Notes under the pieces: generated by a model
Seen by the model: the letters and a program-made list of their open reading frames with translations, nothing else
The model's database searches: none
Told to the model about the DNA's origin: nothing
Made by a program: the position numbers and the translations under genes
Shown: one piece after another, positions 44,167 through 52,780 of the stretch
Numbering within the stretch: position 1 is the first letter of the stretch
How the letters are laid out: each line of letters opens with the position of its first letter
From: Natrinema versiforme
GTDB lineage: Archaea; Halobacteriota; Halobacteria; Halobacteriales; Natrialbaceae
DNA: 64,000 bases
Assembly (NCBI RefSeq): GCF_005576615.1
Contig: NZ_CP040330.1
Span: 186,001 to 250,000, forward strand
Direction of reading: 5' to 3'

Positions 44167-44540
44167 TCGCTTATCCGAATTGGCGTGGGTCGGTCAGTTA
44201 GCGGTTCCGACTCGAGTCGACTCGAGACCGTTGCAGTCGCCGTCGTGACGTGACGACCGATCCCATCTCTCGAGCCGACGGCGCTGACGCGGACGGTTTC
44301 GCCGCGAGCGACTGATATGGCCGCCCTCGGATCCACCGGCCCGGGTTACCGGGCGAAGAAGAAGAAGCCGGACCCCAGGACCGAACGCGGTGGCTGATCG
44401 CCGACACCGACTGCGTGGGATCCGGTTGCCATACGCGGAGGATACGACGAACAGTATAAAAACGTTGTGTTACGAGTCACCACACGACACTCGGCTGTCA
44501 GTGGCTACTATAGCCCCCTTCGACGTCCCGGCGACCCGCG
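44167..44540. other. 374-base intergenic region upstream of pheS
   Basis: It contains the pheS promoter area and, for the gene ending at 44541, a minus-strand T5 run (44457-44461) that could terminate it. A plus-strand TATA-like AGTATAAAAAC (44452-44462) has no credible acidic frame downstream. CTCGAGTCGACTCGAG (44210-44225) is a perfect palindrome. No gene recognised. Confidence 0.4.
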
Positions 44541-45929
44541 TCAGCTGTTCGATATCCGCGTCGTCTCGAGCGAGCCGGTCTCGACCCATTCGAATCCCGA
44601 CTGCTCGGCGGCGGCGCTCCTCTCGGGAACCGTTACGGGCCCACACCGGTCGGCGAACTCGATTCGGGTCTCCGCGGACTCGGTCGCCGGCAGTTCGGGG
44701 AGGAACTCGTCGTCCTCGAGCAGCCCGCGGACGGAGACGTTGCCGCCCGCGTCGAGCGCCGCACCGAGCGCGCGGTAGCGGTCGTCTTCGGACGGACTGT
44801 CGAGATCCGTTCCAAACGAGTCGTTGCCGACGCGGGCGGTCGTACTGGTTCCGGAGAGCGTCCCGAACTCGTCCGTCTCGTCGGTTCGACTCGAGTCGTC
44901 GACCGCGCTCGAATCGTCGGCCGAACTCGAGTCGCCGGACCCTGCGGTTCCGGAGTCCCGCTTCTCGGACGGGTCGGTCTCGGTACTCCGACGCCGCGAG
45001 ACCGACGGAGTCCCACGAATTTCGAACCCGTCGATCTCGCTCGAGGGGGCCGCCGTTCGCTCCGAGGGTTCCGACGGTGACGCAGTCGCCGCGTCGCTCG
45101 AGCCGCCGGTCGCCGTCGCCCTCGAATCTGCCCCCGAGTCCCCACCCGGACCGGTGGCCTGCTCCGTGCCCGGGCCCGCGCTCGGTTCCGCTTCGTCGAT
45201 GAGCGAGTCGACGGTCGGAGCCGGATCCGTCGGTCGGCGAGCGCCGCCCTCGAGCGCCCACGGCGGCCACGGGTCGCCGTCGCCAGCGGTGGCTCCGAGC
45301 GGTGGTGCTGTCCCGCCGTCGACATCGGTGTCGGGAACGTACGCCTCGAGCCCGTACTTCGGCAACAACGGCCGATCGAACGCGCCGATTCGCGGGCCGT
45401 AACGATCCCGCAGCCGCTCGAGTTCGCTCGTTTCGACCAGCGCGGCCCGCCAGCGGTCGATACCCGACGAGAGGAGGACGAACCGCGCGTCGGTCGCCGC
45501 GAGGACGGTTTCGTTGATCGTCCACAGGACGGCGGGGAAGTTATCGCCCGCGAGCGGCGTTTCGGGGTACGTAACGGCGGCCTCACGGCTTCGATCGTAC
45601 GGATCGGTCGCGGTCAGTGCCAGTCCGTCCCGCGTCCCCGTGACCGAGAGCGACCACCCGATCGCCTCGAAGACGGTGGTGAGTTCGCGCTCGAGGGCCG
45701 CCTGCGAGTAGCGGGCCGCACAGTCGATCCCGCGGTCGCTCCGGCAGATCGTTCGCCGGAGTACCGTCGTCCGGTCGACCGGTGTCGCGAGCGCGTCGGC
45801 CAGCGCCGACTCGAGACTGTCGCTCTCGGCCGCGGTTCGTCGAATGTCTGCCGCCGTGACGCCGACTGCACCGAGGACGTCGGCAGAGACCAGTAGGTCG
45901 CGGTCCGAGTCACGGGAGGGCCGAGCCAT
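44541..45929 (-). CDS. haloarchaeal hypothetical protein with long disordered middle
   Basis: 462 residues. An N-terminal globular part (about 1-210) has VSADVLGAVGVTAADIRRTAA, a Cys pair (CRSDRGIDCAARY) and LTTVFEAIGWSLSVTGTRDG. A disordered Ser/Thr/Asp/Gly-rich linker covers about 215-365. A short C-terminal globular part contains ALGAALDAGGNVSVRGLLED and RIEFADRCGPVTVPERSA. There is no signal peptide or membrane helix. A TATA box (TAGATATATAGG, minus strand near 45955-45966) puts transcription start 3-5 nt before ATG 45929, excluding the in-frame start at 45950. I do not recognise the family. Confidence 0.7.
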   Translation of the reverse strand: MARPSRDSDRDLLVSADVLGAVGVTAADIRRTAAESDSLESALADALATPVDRTTVLRRTICRSDRGIDCAARYSQAALERELTTVFEAIGWSLSVTGTRDGLALTATDPYDRSREAAVTYPETPLAGDNFPAVLWTINETVLAATDARFVLLSSGIDRWRAALVETSELERLRDRYGPRIGAFDRPLLPKYGLEAYVPDTDVDGGTAPPLGATAGDGDPWPPWALEGGARRPTDPAPTVDSLIDEAEPSAGPGTEQATGPGGDSGADSRATATGGSSDAATASPSEPSERTAAPSSEIDGFEIRGTPSVSRRRSTETDPSEKRDSGTAGSGDSSSADDSSAVDDSSRTDETDEFGTLSGTSTTARVGNDSFGTDLDSPSEDDRYRALGAALDAGGNVSVRGLLEDDEFLPELPATESAETRIEFADRCGPVTVPERSAAAEQSGFEWVETGSLETTRISNS

Positions 45930-46064
45930 CGATAGCTCACGGTTCCACAACCGGCCCTATATATCTACGTCAGACATCAAAACGCATCTCGGGTCGGATT
46001 CGAAAAAACCGGCAGCGTCGAGCCAGCGCTGGTGTTCGGCGGTTCCGTGCCGAGTCGATCCGGC

Positions 46065-47645
46065 TCAGCGACGGCGCGGCGACTCGAGTTCGATGTCGGC
46101 CGCCTCGAGCAACTCCTCGACCTCGTCGCGTTTCTCTTGGTGCTCCTCAAGGAACTCCGTCATGAGTTGGGCGGCCTGTTCCTTGCAGTCGCCACAGAGG
46201 CGCTCGCCGCCGACGCACTCGTCGTAGACGCGCTTTGCGAACTCGTCGTCGTCGCCGGCCAGCAGGTAGGCGTAGAGTTCGTAGACGGGACACTCGTCGG
46301 CTTTCCCGCCTTTCTCGCGCTGTTCCTCGGCGGTCTCGCGGCCGCCGGTGGTCGCGGCCTTGACCTTGTCGTAGCCGTCCTCGGGGTCATCCAGCAGCGA
46401 GATGTGACTCGCCGGGATCGAAGAGGACATCTTGCCGCCGGTCAGCCCGGTCATGAAGCGGTGGTAGATCGACGAGGGCGGCTGGAAGCCATAGCCGCCG
46501 TTGTCGACTTCGACCTCGCGGGCGAGTTCCTCGGCCTCGGCGAGGTCCAGTTCGAACGCGTCGACGTGGCTCTCGTAGACTCGTTTTTCGCCCTCGATGG
46601 TGTCGATCAGGGCGTCGAACGCGTCGTCGGTGGCCCGCCGGTCGAAAAAGCGGGTGCGCGGCCGGACCGGTTCCATCCCCGCCTCGTTCAGTTTCGTCAG
46701 GACCGAACTCAGCGTGTCGGCGCTGACCCCGAGCTCCGACAGCGGCGTCTCCTCGAGCGCCTCGGCGACGTGGACACAGCGGAGGTCGTCGTCGTCGAAG
46801 TCGGCGGGGTCGAGTCGCTCGTAGAACTCGGCGACCAGCGCGCGCTCCTCGGGCTCGAGTTCGAAGCTGGCGTAGGCGTCACTGACCTTGAAGAATCGCA
46901 TCCGCTCGGCGAGGTCCCGCGCCAGCCGAACGTGGGGGTCTTGATCCGGCCCCACGGGGATCACGGTCGGCTTGGGCTCCTCGAGTTGCGGGTAGAGGAT
47001 GTCGGCCATCTGGGTGACGACCGACTGCATGTGCGAGACGTCGGTCTCGCCGTCGAAGCCGTAGATCGCCTGAAACTCCGAGAAGTTGGCGTCGGCACCG
47101 AGTTCGAAGGCCAAGTCCTGTAGCTCGCGGTTGGTCGACTGCCGGTAGAGGGTCCCTTCCTCGAGATCGAAGCCGAGCGCGAGCAGGGAAAGCAGGTAAT
47201 CCCGGGCGTGCTCGTCGATCTCCGCCCACGACATGCCACGGGCGGAGTTGGCCTCGAGGTCGGCGATCAGGGCGTAGGCGTCGGCCCCCTGTTGTTGGTG
47301 CCAGATGATCTCGTCGAAGACCAGCTTGTGCCCGATGTGGGGGTCACCGGTTGGCATGAAACCCGAGAGGACGGCCGCCGGCTCGTCGTTCTGCAGTGCC
47401 TCCGCGACCGGGCGGTAGTCCCGGTGACCGAAGATCACGCCGCGGCGCATCAGGTAGTGGGGATTCGGCACCTCCTCGAGCACCTCGTCGAACTCCTCGA
47501 TGCCGAACTCCTCGAAGAGGTTCCGGTAGTCGGAGACGCTCGAGGATCCCCAGGGGTCGAGGGCGACGTCGTCTGCACCTGCTGTCCCTCCGTCGGGTCT
47601 CGGTTCCCCTGACTCGGACTCCTCGAGTGGGTCGTCTCCGGTCAT
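46065..47645 (-). CDS. trpS: tryptophanyl-tRNA synthetase (copy 2)
   Basis: 526 residues, longer than copy 1. The HIGH-like motif is GFMPTGDPHIGHKLVFDEII and the KMSKS-like motif is LTGGKMSSSIPASHISLLDD. YGFQPPSSIYHRFMTGL precedes it, as in archaeal/eukaryal TrpRS. A C-terminal Cys pair (LCGDCKEQ) follows. The N-terminus is an acidic disordered stretch (MTGDDPLEESESGEPRPD). The ATG at 47645 is chosen because the upstream frame is basic. It is divergent from the ogt gene, with a palindrome CCGAAATTTCGG between them. Two TrpRS genes per genome are usual in haloarchaea. Confidence 0.93.
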   Translation of the reverse strand: MTGDDPLEESESGEPRPDGGTAGADDVALDPWGSSSVSDYRNLFEEFGIEEFDEVLEEVPNPHYLMRRGVIFGHRDYRPVAEALQNDEPAAVLSGFMPTGDPHIGHKLVFDEIIWHQQQGADAYALIADLEANSARGMSWAEIDEHARDYLLSLLALGFDLEEGTLYRQSTNRELQDLAFELGADANFSEFQAIYGFDGETDVSHMQSVVTQMADILYPQLEEPKPTVIPVGPDQDPHVRLARDLAERMRFFKVSDAYASFELEPEERALVAEFYERLDPADFDDDDLRCVHVAEALEETPLSELGVSADTLSSVLTKLNEAGMEPVRPRTRFFDRRATDDAFDALIDTIEGEKRVYESHVDAFELDLAEAEELAREVEVDNGGYGFQPPSSIYHRFMTGLTGGKMSSSIPASHISLLDDPEDGYDKVKAATTGGRETAEEQREKGGKADECPVYELYAYLLAGDDDEFAKRVYDECVGGERLCGDCKEQAAQLMTEFLEEHQEKRDEVEELLEAADIELESPRRR

Positions 47646-47695
47646 TACGTGCGTTTTGGCGCGGCAGCGCGCAAAAGCCTTCGGCTTCGCCGTCA

Positions 47696-47707
47696 CCGAA
47701 ATTTCGG
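47696..47707. promoter_or_regulatory. palindrome between divergent trpS copy 2 and ogt
   Basis: CCGAAATTTCGG is a perfect 12-nt palindrome in the 104-base divergent promoter. It could be a TATA-like core shared by both directions or an operator. Confidence 0.35.
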
Positions 47708-47749
47708 CCACCGAGAGTAATGTCGGTGCGGACCGAACCTCGCTTACCG

Positions 47750-48145
47750 ATGCAGATTCAGCTCTTCGGGCACGAGCAGGAGATCGACGCCTCGGCGATC
47801 GATGCGGAGCCGGCAGCGATCCACGAGCAGGTGCGGGAGTACGAGGCCGGTGCGCGGACGGCGTTCGACCTCGAGATCGAGTTTCCCGACGACTTCACGG
47901 GCGACGTGATGCGGGCGATGTCTGAGATTCGGCCCGGCGAGACGCGAACCTACGGCGAGGTCGCCGCAGACCTCGAGACGGCACCGATCGCGGTCGGGCA
48001 GGCCTGTGGCCGCAATCCGACTCCCGTGATCGTCCCCTGCCACCGGATCGTCGGCGCGGACTCGCTCACCGGGTACGCGGGCGGACTGGCGTTGAAACGG
48101 CGGCTGCTCGAGCACGAGGGGGCCGCGATTCCGGGCGACTCGTAA
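47750..48145 (+). CDS. ogt: methylated-DNA--protein-cysteine methyltransferase (Ogt/MGMT type)
   Basis: 131 residues. The active-site motif is TPVIVPCHRIVGADSLTGYAGGLALK, with the alkyl-accepting Cys in PCHRIV. RPGETRTYGEVAADL and AVGQACGRNP (the arginine-finger/helix-turn-helix region) precede it. It repairs O6-alkylguanine by a suicide transfer to Cys. The ATG at 47750 (MQIQLFG) fits the promoter spacing better than ATG 47720; starting there the N-terminal domain is short compared with the 150-170 residue norm, so 47720 remains possible. Confidence 0.92.
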   Translation: MQIQLFGHEQEIDASAIDAEPAAIHEQVREYEAGARTAFDLEIEFPDDFTGDVMRAMSEIRPGETRTYGEVAADLETAPIAVGQACGRNPTPVIVPCHRIVGADSLTGYAGGLALKRRLLEHEGAAIPGDS

Positions 48146-48210
48146 CTGTTCGGCTCCCGATCGGGTCCCGCGCCGCACCTGTTATGGTCGCTCCGACTGA
48201 TACGTCGGTC

Positions 48211-49140
48211 ATGACTGATTTTCCCGTCCTCACCGACGCCGACGTCTATTCGCAGTTCGACTACGAGCAGGTCGTCGACGCCATGCGCGACGCGTTCGCC
48301 GAGCGGGCCGCCGGGACGCTCGAGGCCCCGCCCCGCTGGCACGTCGACGCCGGCGAGGGGGATCTCGTGTTCACCGCGGGAGCCGCGACCGGACCCGCGA
48401 ACGCGACCGGCTTTCGGGTCTACGAGACCTTTCCCGACGCCGGCGACGAGCACACCGAACTGGTCGCGGTCTTCGACGCGACGACCGGCGCGTTCGAGGG
48501 GCTGGTCGTCGGACACGCGATCGGCGGGCTTCGAACGGGCGGTATCGGCGGCGTCGCGGTCGACTGCCTCGCCCGGGACGACAGCGAGACGGTTGGCATC
48601 CTCGGCTCGGGGTTTCAGGCTCGAACGCAGGTCGGCGCGGCGTGTGCGGCCCGCGACTTCGAGGACGTGTTGGTCTACAGCCCGACCCGCGAGAGCCGCG
48701 ATTCCTTCGCCGAGACGGTCGACGGCGAGGTTGAGCCGCCCGTCCGCGCACTCGACGACCCCGAACCGGTCGTCCGCGGGGCCGACGCGCTCGTCTGTGC
48801 GACGAACAGTGAGGAACCAGTGTTCGACCCCGATTGGCTCGAGGCGGGCACCCACGTCACGACGATCGGCCCGCGATTCGAAGACGCTCACGAACTCCCG
48901 CTCGAGGTCGTTTCCCGCGCCGATGTCGTCGCGACCGACTCGCTCCCGCAGGTCGACGCCTACGACCGGCCGTACGTCGCGTCGGGCGCGGACCGCGAGC
49001 GGATGGTCGAACTCGCCGACGTACTCGAGAATCCCGACTGCGGACGGCAGCGCGAGGAGGAGATCACGCTGTTTTGCTCGGTCGGGCTGGCGGGGACGGA
49101 GGTCGTGCTCGGAAAGCGATTCCTCGAGCGGTTCGCGTAG
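48211..49140 (+). CDS. ornithine cyclodeaminase/mu-crystallin family protein
   Basis: 309 residues. The Rossmann motif is TVGILGSGFQARTQVGAACAA. The substrate half has APPRWHVDAGEGDLVFTAGA and GLRTGGIGGVAVDCLA, and the C-terminal part reads THVTTIGPRFEDAHELPL. It belongs to the same family as the protein at 24655-25647 but is clearly divergent and lacks the Met-Lys-Arg (TMKRTG) segment of that copy, having LRTGG instead. The exact reaction is not deducible; ornithine cyclodeaminase, delta-pyrroline-2-carboxylate reductase and alanine dehydrogenase are the known options. GTTATGG about 26 nt upstream supports leaderless ATG 48211. Confidence 0.82.
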   Translation: MTDFPVLTDADVYSQFDYEQVVDAMRDAFAERAAGTLEAPPRWHVDAGEGDLVFTAGAATGPANATGFRVYETFPDAGDEHTELVAVFDATTGAFEGLVVGHAIGGLRTGGIGGVAVDCLARDDSETVGILGSGFQARTQVGAACAARDFEDVLVYSPTRESRDSFAETVDGEVEPPVRALDDPEPVVRGADALVCATNSEEPVFDPDWLEAGTHVTTIGPRFEDAHELPLEVVSRADVVATDSLPQVDAYDRPYVASGADRERMVELADVLENPDCGRQREEEITLFCSVGLAGTEVVLGKRFLERFA

Positions 49141-49194
49141 CTCGGACAACGGACCGGCGAGACGATTTTGCGACCGACCAGCGGCGGACTGGCG

Positions 49195-50349
49195 TCAGTC
49201 GACTCGACCGGCCCGGTCGGCTGCCGATCGCAACTCCGCGAGTCGATCCGATTCGACGCCGGCGAGGACGACCGCCGCGAAGACGCGGTCGCCGTCGGCT
49301 CGCGGCGCGTCGCCGCCGAGAATGCCGGAACCGCCGATTGCCGACTCGAGGGTCCGCCGGCCCTCGGCGATCGCCCGGCGGTTGAGCCACGCCGGTGGCC
49401 CGCCGACGATCAGCAGTCCGCGGTCGGCCGTTTCGGGGTCGCACTCGAGTGTGAGCTTCCCGCGGATCCCCTTTCGAACCACGGTCTCGACGGCGCTGAC
49501 CGCCTCGCTGGTCTCGACGTCCGGCTCCGCCGACAGGAGCCCGAGACCGAACCGCGAGCCGCTCGTCTCGACCGTCTGATCGCCGTAGCCGAGCGCAACG
49601 ACGGCCGACTGGTCGCCGACGATCCGGCGGATGTCGCTCGCGTCGATGACGGTCTGGGCGACCGATTCCCCCGAATCACTGCCGCCGGCGAAGACGGCCG
49701 CGACTCGTGTCGCCAGTTCGCGGTTACAGCGGTCGCGACCGTCTGCGAGCGTCTCTCCGGGGCGGAGCCAGTCCTCGTTGTCGAACGTGATGATCGCGCT
49801 CGCGACCCCGTCGAGTCGCTCGAGGGTGGCGACGGCGTTCGCCGCCGCGGTCGGTCGCGGCGGCGTATCCGCAGTAGCGTTCGGCTCGCCCGCGTGAGGG
49901 CCGGTTCCCGACGGCTCTGCCGCGGCGTCGAACTCGCGGGCGGCCGGCAGCGTCGCCAGAACGTAGACCGGCGCGTCGGACCGTTGCTGGAGCGCCGACA
50001 CGAGCGCCGGGACCGCACCGCCGCCGGTCGCCCCGCCGAGACCGACCGCGACGAGAACTCCGTCGGCCGCACCCGGTGTGGCTCGGTCCGCGCTCTCGAG
50101 GAGGTCGTCGACGTGATCCCGGCCGAGAGTCCGACCCCGCTCGAGATCGCCCTCGAGGCCGCCGTCCGACTCGCCGGGGCCGTACCGAAACCGGTGCGAT
50201 TCGGGGATGACGGTCCGGTTCAGGTCGCTCTCGTCGGTATCGAACGCGAAGACGTCGGTGAGAAACGAGCGGTCGGTCGGCTCCGCGGCCCGGATCGCGT
50301 CGGCGATCCGACAGCCCGCGCCGCCGACGCCGATCACCTCGAGTTGCAT
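49195..50349 (-). CDS. CetZ/FtsZ-like tubulin-superfamily protein with altered signature
   Basis: 384 residues. It starts MQLEVIGVGGAGCRIADAI, the glycine-rich first strand-loop of FtsZ/CetZ. The tubulin signature is VGLGGATGGGAVP, where FtsZ and CetZ have GGGTGTG, so two positions differ. A nucleotide-contact strand AIITFDNEDWL and a C-terminal domain (RRIVGDQSAVVALGYGDQ) follow. Haloarchaea have FtsZ1, FtsZ2 and several CetZ proteins controlling division and shape; this looks like a divergent member. Whether it still binds GTP is open. No clear NxDxxD T7 synergy loop is seen, which would argue against GTP hydrolysis in filaments. Confidence 0.75.
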   Translation of the reverse strand: MQLEVIGVGGAGCRIADAIRAAEPTDRSFLTDVFAFDTDESDLNRTVIPESHRFRYGPGESDGGLEGDLERGRTLGRDHVDDLLESADRATPGAADGVLVAVGLGGATGGGAVPALVSALQQRSDAPVYVLATLPAAREFDAAAEPSGTGPHAGEPNATADTPPRPTAAANAVATLERLDGVASAIITFDNEDWLRPGETLADGRDRCNRELATRVAAVFAGGSDSGESVAQTVIDASDIRRIVGDQSAVVALGYGDQTVETSGSRFGLGLLSAEPDVETSEAVSAVETVVRKGIRGKLTLECDPETADRGLLIVGGPPAWLNRRAIAEGRRTLESAIGGSGILGGDAPRADGDRVFAAVVLAGVESDRLAELRSAADRAGRVD

Positions 50350-50488
50350 GGTGCGTTCCTCGTCCGTCGGGGTTTTCAGGATTCCGCTCGCCCGGATCGT
50401 CGCCGAACCGGGTCGGCGTGGATTTCGGTGGCCGCCGGCGGCAGCGGGGCTGAGAACCGACGACTGATGGACCGCTAAGCTAATCCGC

Positions 50489-51559
50489 TCAGGGTGTCAG
50501 CCGCTCGAGCGACCACCAGTCGATCCCTTCGACCCCCATGGCGTCGTCGTCGACGAGCGCGAACACCATCGTCTTCCGGACGCCGTGGGCGAGCCGAACG
50601 TCGAGCGCCAGATCGCGCGGTTCGAAGACGTAGTCTGCGGGATGGACCCGGACGAGCAGTTCGGAGTGCCCCAGATCTTCGACGGACTCTACGTCGGCGT
50701 AGGTCCGGAAGTCCGCCCCGAACTTGTACCCCGTCTTGGGCACCACGTCGCGCTCCCGCAGGGCCGTGTAGACGGTCAGCCGGCGATCGAACCGCTCGCC
50801 TTCGACCTCGCGGCCCCGCTCGCGGACCGTCTCGGGCTCGAGGTCGATCGCCCCCCGTTCGGCGAGGTAGGCCGCCTCGAGCAGGGAACACTGCAGCGTC
50901 GGCTCGTCGTACTCTCGCCCCTCGAGGGGCTGGCCGTAGAAGGTCCGCTCGTAGAGCTCGAGCGGGGGCTCCCAGACGACGACCCGGTCGGCGAGCAGGT
51001 CGGCCGCACAGCCCTCGGGCAGTGACGCGTCGGGGGTCGACGTCCCGGTCGGATCCCGTCGGCCGACCTCGAAGTAGGTGATTTCGCTCTCCTCGTCGAC
51101 GACCGCCAGTACCCCCTCCCGGAGTTCGCTGGCCGGAATATCCGTTCGCTCGCCGATGATGCGCAGGGCGTAGGCAATCTCGCCGTCACCGGGCCCCTTT
51201 CCACGCGGGAAGACCGCGAAGTCGGCCTCGCCGCTCGGCGGCTCCTGCACCCACGGCTCCGCGGCCGGCGAGAGGTAGAACCCGCGGGACCGCAGATCCG
51301 CGTAGACGAGGAACCGAACGCCGAAATCCTCGCCCGGTTCGCGCGCGACGAACTCCCGGAACCCCAGCCGCTCGCCGCTCTCGGCGTCGACGACCGCCTC
51401 GAGGTCGCCCCGGTAGAGCAGGTGTGCCGCCTCGACGGGTGCGAGGGCGATCTCGTTGCCCTCGAGCGGATAGCCGTAGCCTCGCGAGTCGTGATACCGC
51501 TGGCGAGCGTCGCTGCCCACGCGAACGACGCCGTCGTCGAACCGCCCCTCGAGTGCCAT
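50489..51559 (-). CDS. endA: tRNA-splicing endonuclease EndA (fused two-repeat type)
   Basis: 356 residues made of two EndA-like repeats. The N-terminal repeat (about 1-165) has YGYPLEGNEIALAPVEAAHL and is catalytically degenerate. The C-terminal repeat has YGQPLEGREYDEPTLQCSLL, the catalytic Tyr in TGYKFGADFRTY, His in LVRVHPADYVFEP and Lys in VRKTMVFALV. This is the haloarchaeal fused form in which two chains make the functional enzyme. It removes introns at bulge-helix-bulge motifs in tRNA precursors. The ATG at 51559 (MALEGRFDDG) lies about 26 nt from CACTTAATCC, a TATA-like box, so the mRNA is probably leaderless. Confidence 0.94.
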   Translation of the reverse strand: MALEGRFDDGVVRVGSDARQRYHDSRGYGYPLEGNEIALAPVEAAHLLYRGDLEAVVDAESGERLGFREFVAREPGEDFGVRFLVYADLRSRGFYLSPAAEPWVQEPPSGEADFAVFPRGKGPGDGEIAYALRIIGERTDIPASELREGVLAVVDEESEITYFEVGRRDPTGTSTPDASLPEGCAADLLADRVVVWEPPLELYERTFYGQPLEGREYDEPTLQCSLLEAAYLAERGAIDLEPETVRERGREVEGERFDRRLTVYTALRERDVVPKTGYKFGADFRTYADVESVEDLGHSELLVRVHPADYVFEPRDLALDVRLAHGVRKTMVFALVDDDAMGVEGIDWWSLERLTP

Positions 51560-51634
51560 AGCCGGCTGTTGGCCGGCCGGGATTAAGTGGCTGCGGATCG
51601 ATTCCCGAGAGCGAGTGTCACGGCATACGGGTGC

Positions 51635-51782
51635 GCCACCGCTTCGGTGGCGACCGGCTCGAGAACCCCGACGAAATTCAGGGATCGCTCTGCAGTCTCC
51701 CTCGAAAGCCCCTGACGGGCTCGACTCGCGCGCCACCCCTGCGCTCCGCATCTCACTTCGTTCGAGTGCGGTGCTCGGGGTG
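51635..51782. repeat. hairpin pair in the gap upstream of endA
   Basis: The 332-base gap 51560-51891 holds no gene. A perfect hairpin GCCACCG-CTT-CGGTGGC lies at 51635-51651. A long imperfect hairpin has outer arms CACCCC/GGGGTG (51734-51739/51777-51782) and inner CCGCA/TGCGG. The following phrase CCTTTCAGTCCCACCC looks to me like a phrase repeated in haloarchaeal genomes (from memory). No open frame or TATA box is convincing here. Confidence 0.45.
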
Positions 51783-51891
51783 TCGGGCGTCGCCGACCCC
51801 GCCAGCCCCTTTCAGTCCCACCCGCCGCAGCGGCGGCTGATCGGGCGGCTATCGCACGGTGGATTTCCGCCGTTGCGTTCGATCATGTCGT

Positions 51892-52668
51892 TCAATCGTC
51901 GGCGACGGAGTCGGCCTCGAGTGGCCCCTCGAGGGCTCGATCGCAGGTCGCGTCGAGACACCGAACGCCGCTGGCGGTTTCGAAGGTCGGGAGGCCACAA
52001 CCACACTCGCCGTCGACGACGCCGGCGGGGACGGCGAAGCCGGTGTCGCAGTCGGGGTAGTGTTCGCAGCCGGCGATGAGGCCGCCGCGGCGGAGGATTC
52101 TGAGGTCGCCGTCACAGCCCGCTTCCGGACACGCCCACTCGCGGTCGAACTCCGCCTTGACCGCGGCGTCGAGGGACTCACAACCTCTGTCGAGGCAGAC
52201 AGTGAAGGCGAGCCCCCGTTCGACGCGCATCTTCGGGAGCCCGCAGTCACAATCACAGCGCTCGTCGCGGATCGTCGCGTCCGCCGGCACGCCGTAGCGG
52301 TTGCCACAGCCCACGCAGTGGACGCCGCTCGAGCGCACGAGCGCGCCGTCGCAGTCGGGACACTCCCCGACGGGTGTGCCGGCCGCCGAGGACGGGTAGT
52401 GGGCGAACCCCTCCTGTTCGTGGGCGGCGATCCGCAGCGTCTGGGTGTCCTTCTTCGCGACGAGGGAGAAGCCGTCTCGGCGCTCGCTCGAGACGCTGTC
52501 GGCGCGGGTGAGCCACGCGACGGGCTGGTAGCCGTCGCTGTCGTGGACGAGGACGGTGTTGTCGGGTTTGACGATCGTCGTCACTCGGCCGCGGTACTCC
52601 TCCCGGTCGGCGTCCTCGGCGATGACGGTGCAATCGCCCGCGAGCACGCGGATCGCGTCGTCGATCAT
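51892..52668 (-). CDS. NucS N-terminal-like domain fused to zinc ribbons
   Basis: 258 residues. The first ~60 residues (DCTVIAEDADREEYRGRVTT, VKPDNTVLVHDSDGYQPVAW) resemble the N-terminal DNA-binding half of NucS/EndoMS (DUF91). The rest has no NucS nuclease domain. Instead there are several Cys4 modules: CPDCDGAL...CVGCGN, CDCDCGLP...CLDRGC, CPEAGC...CEHYPDCDTGF (topoisomerase I type) and ECGCGLPTF...CLDATC. It may bind single- or branched DNA. A TATA-like GTTTAAGTAC about 26 nt upstream of ATG 52668 indicates a leaderless mRNA. Function is inferred only at the level of DNA binding. Confidence 0.78.
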   Translation of the reverse strand: MIDDAIRVLAGDCTVIAEDADREEYRGRVTTIVKPDNTVLVHDSDGYQPVAWLTRADSVSSERRDGFSLVAKKDTQTLRIAAHEQEGFAHYPSSAAGTPVGECPDCDGALVRSSGVHCVGCGNRYGVPADATIRDERCDCDCGLPKMRVERGLAFTVCLDRGCESLDAAVKAEFDREWACPEAGCDGDLRILRRGGLIAGCEHYPDCDTGFAVPAGVVDGECGCGLPTFETASGVRCLDATCDRALEGPLEADSVADD

Positions 52669-52780
52669 GGCTGCGGTTGGCCGCGGTTTCGTACTTAAAC
52701 CCGCGGACGATCGCCGACGGATTCCGATTTCGAATAAAATTGATGCTGGCGGTCGAACGCTTCGCTCGAGAACGACGGCC

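Noticed and set aside
44467-44778. Plus-strand ORF after the TATA-like sequence at 44452
   Set aside because: Ser/Arg/Pro-rich antisense of the hypothetical gene at 44541-45929; no acidic coding character.
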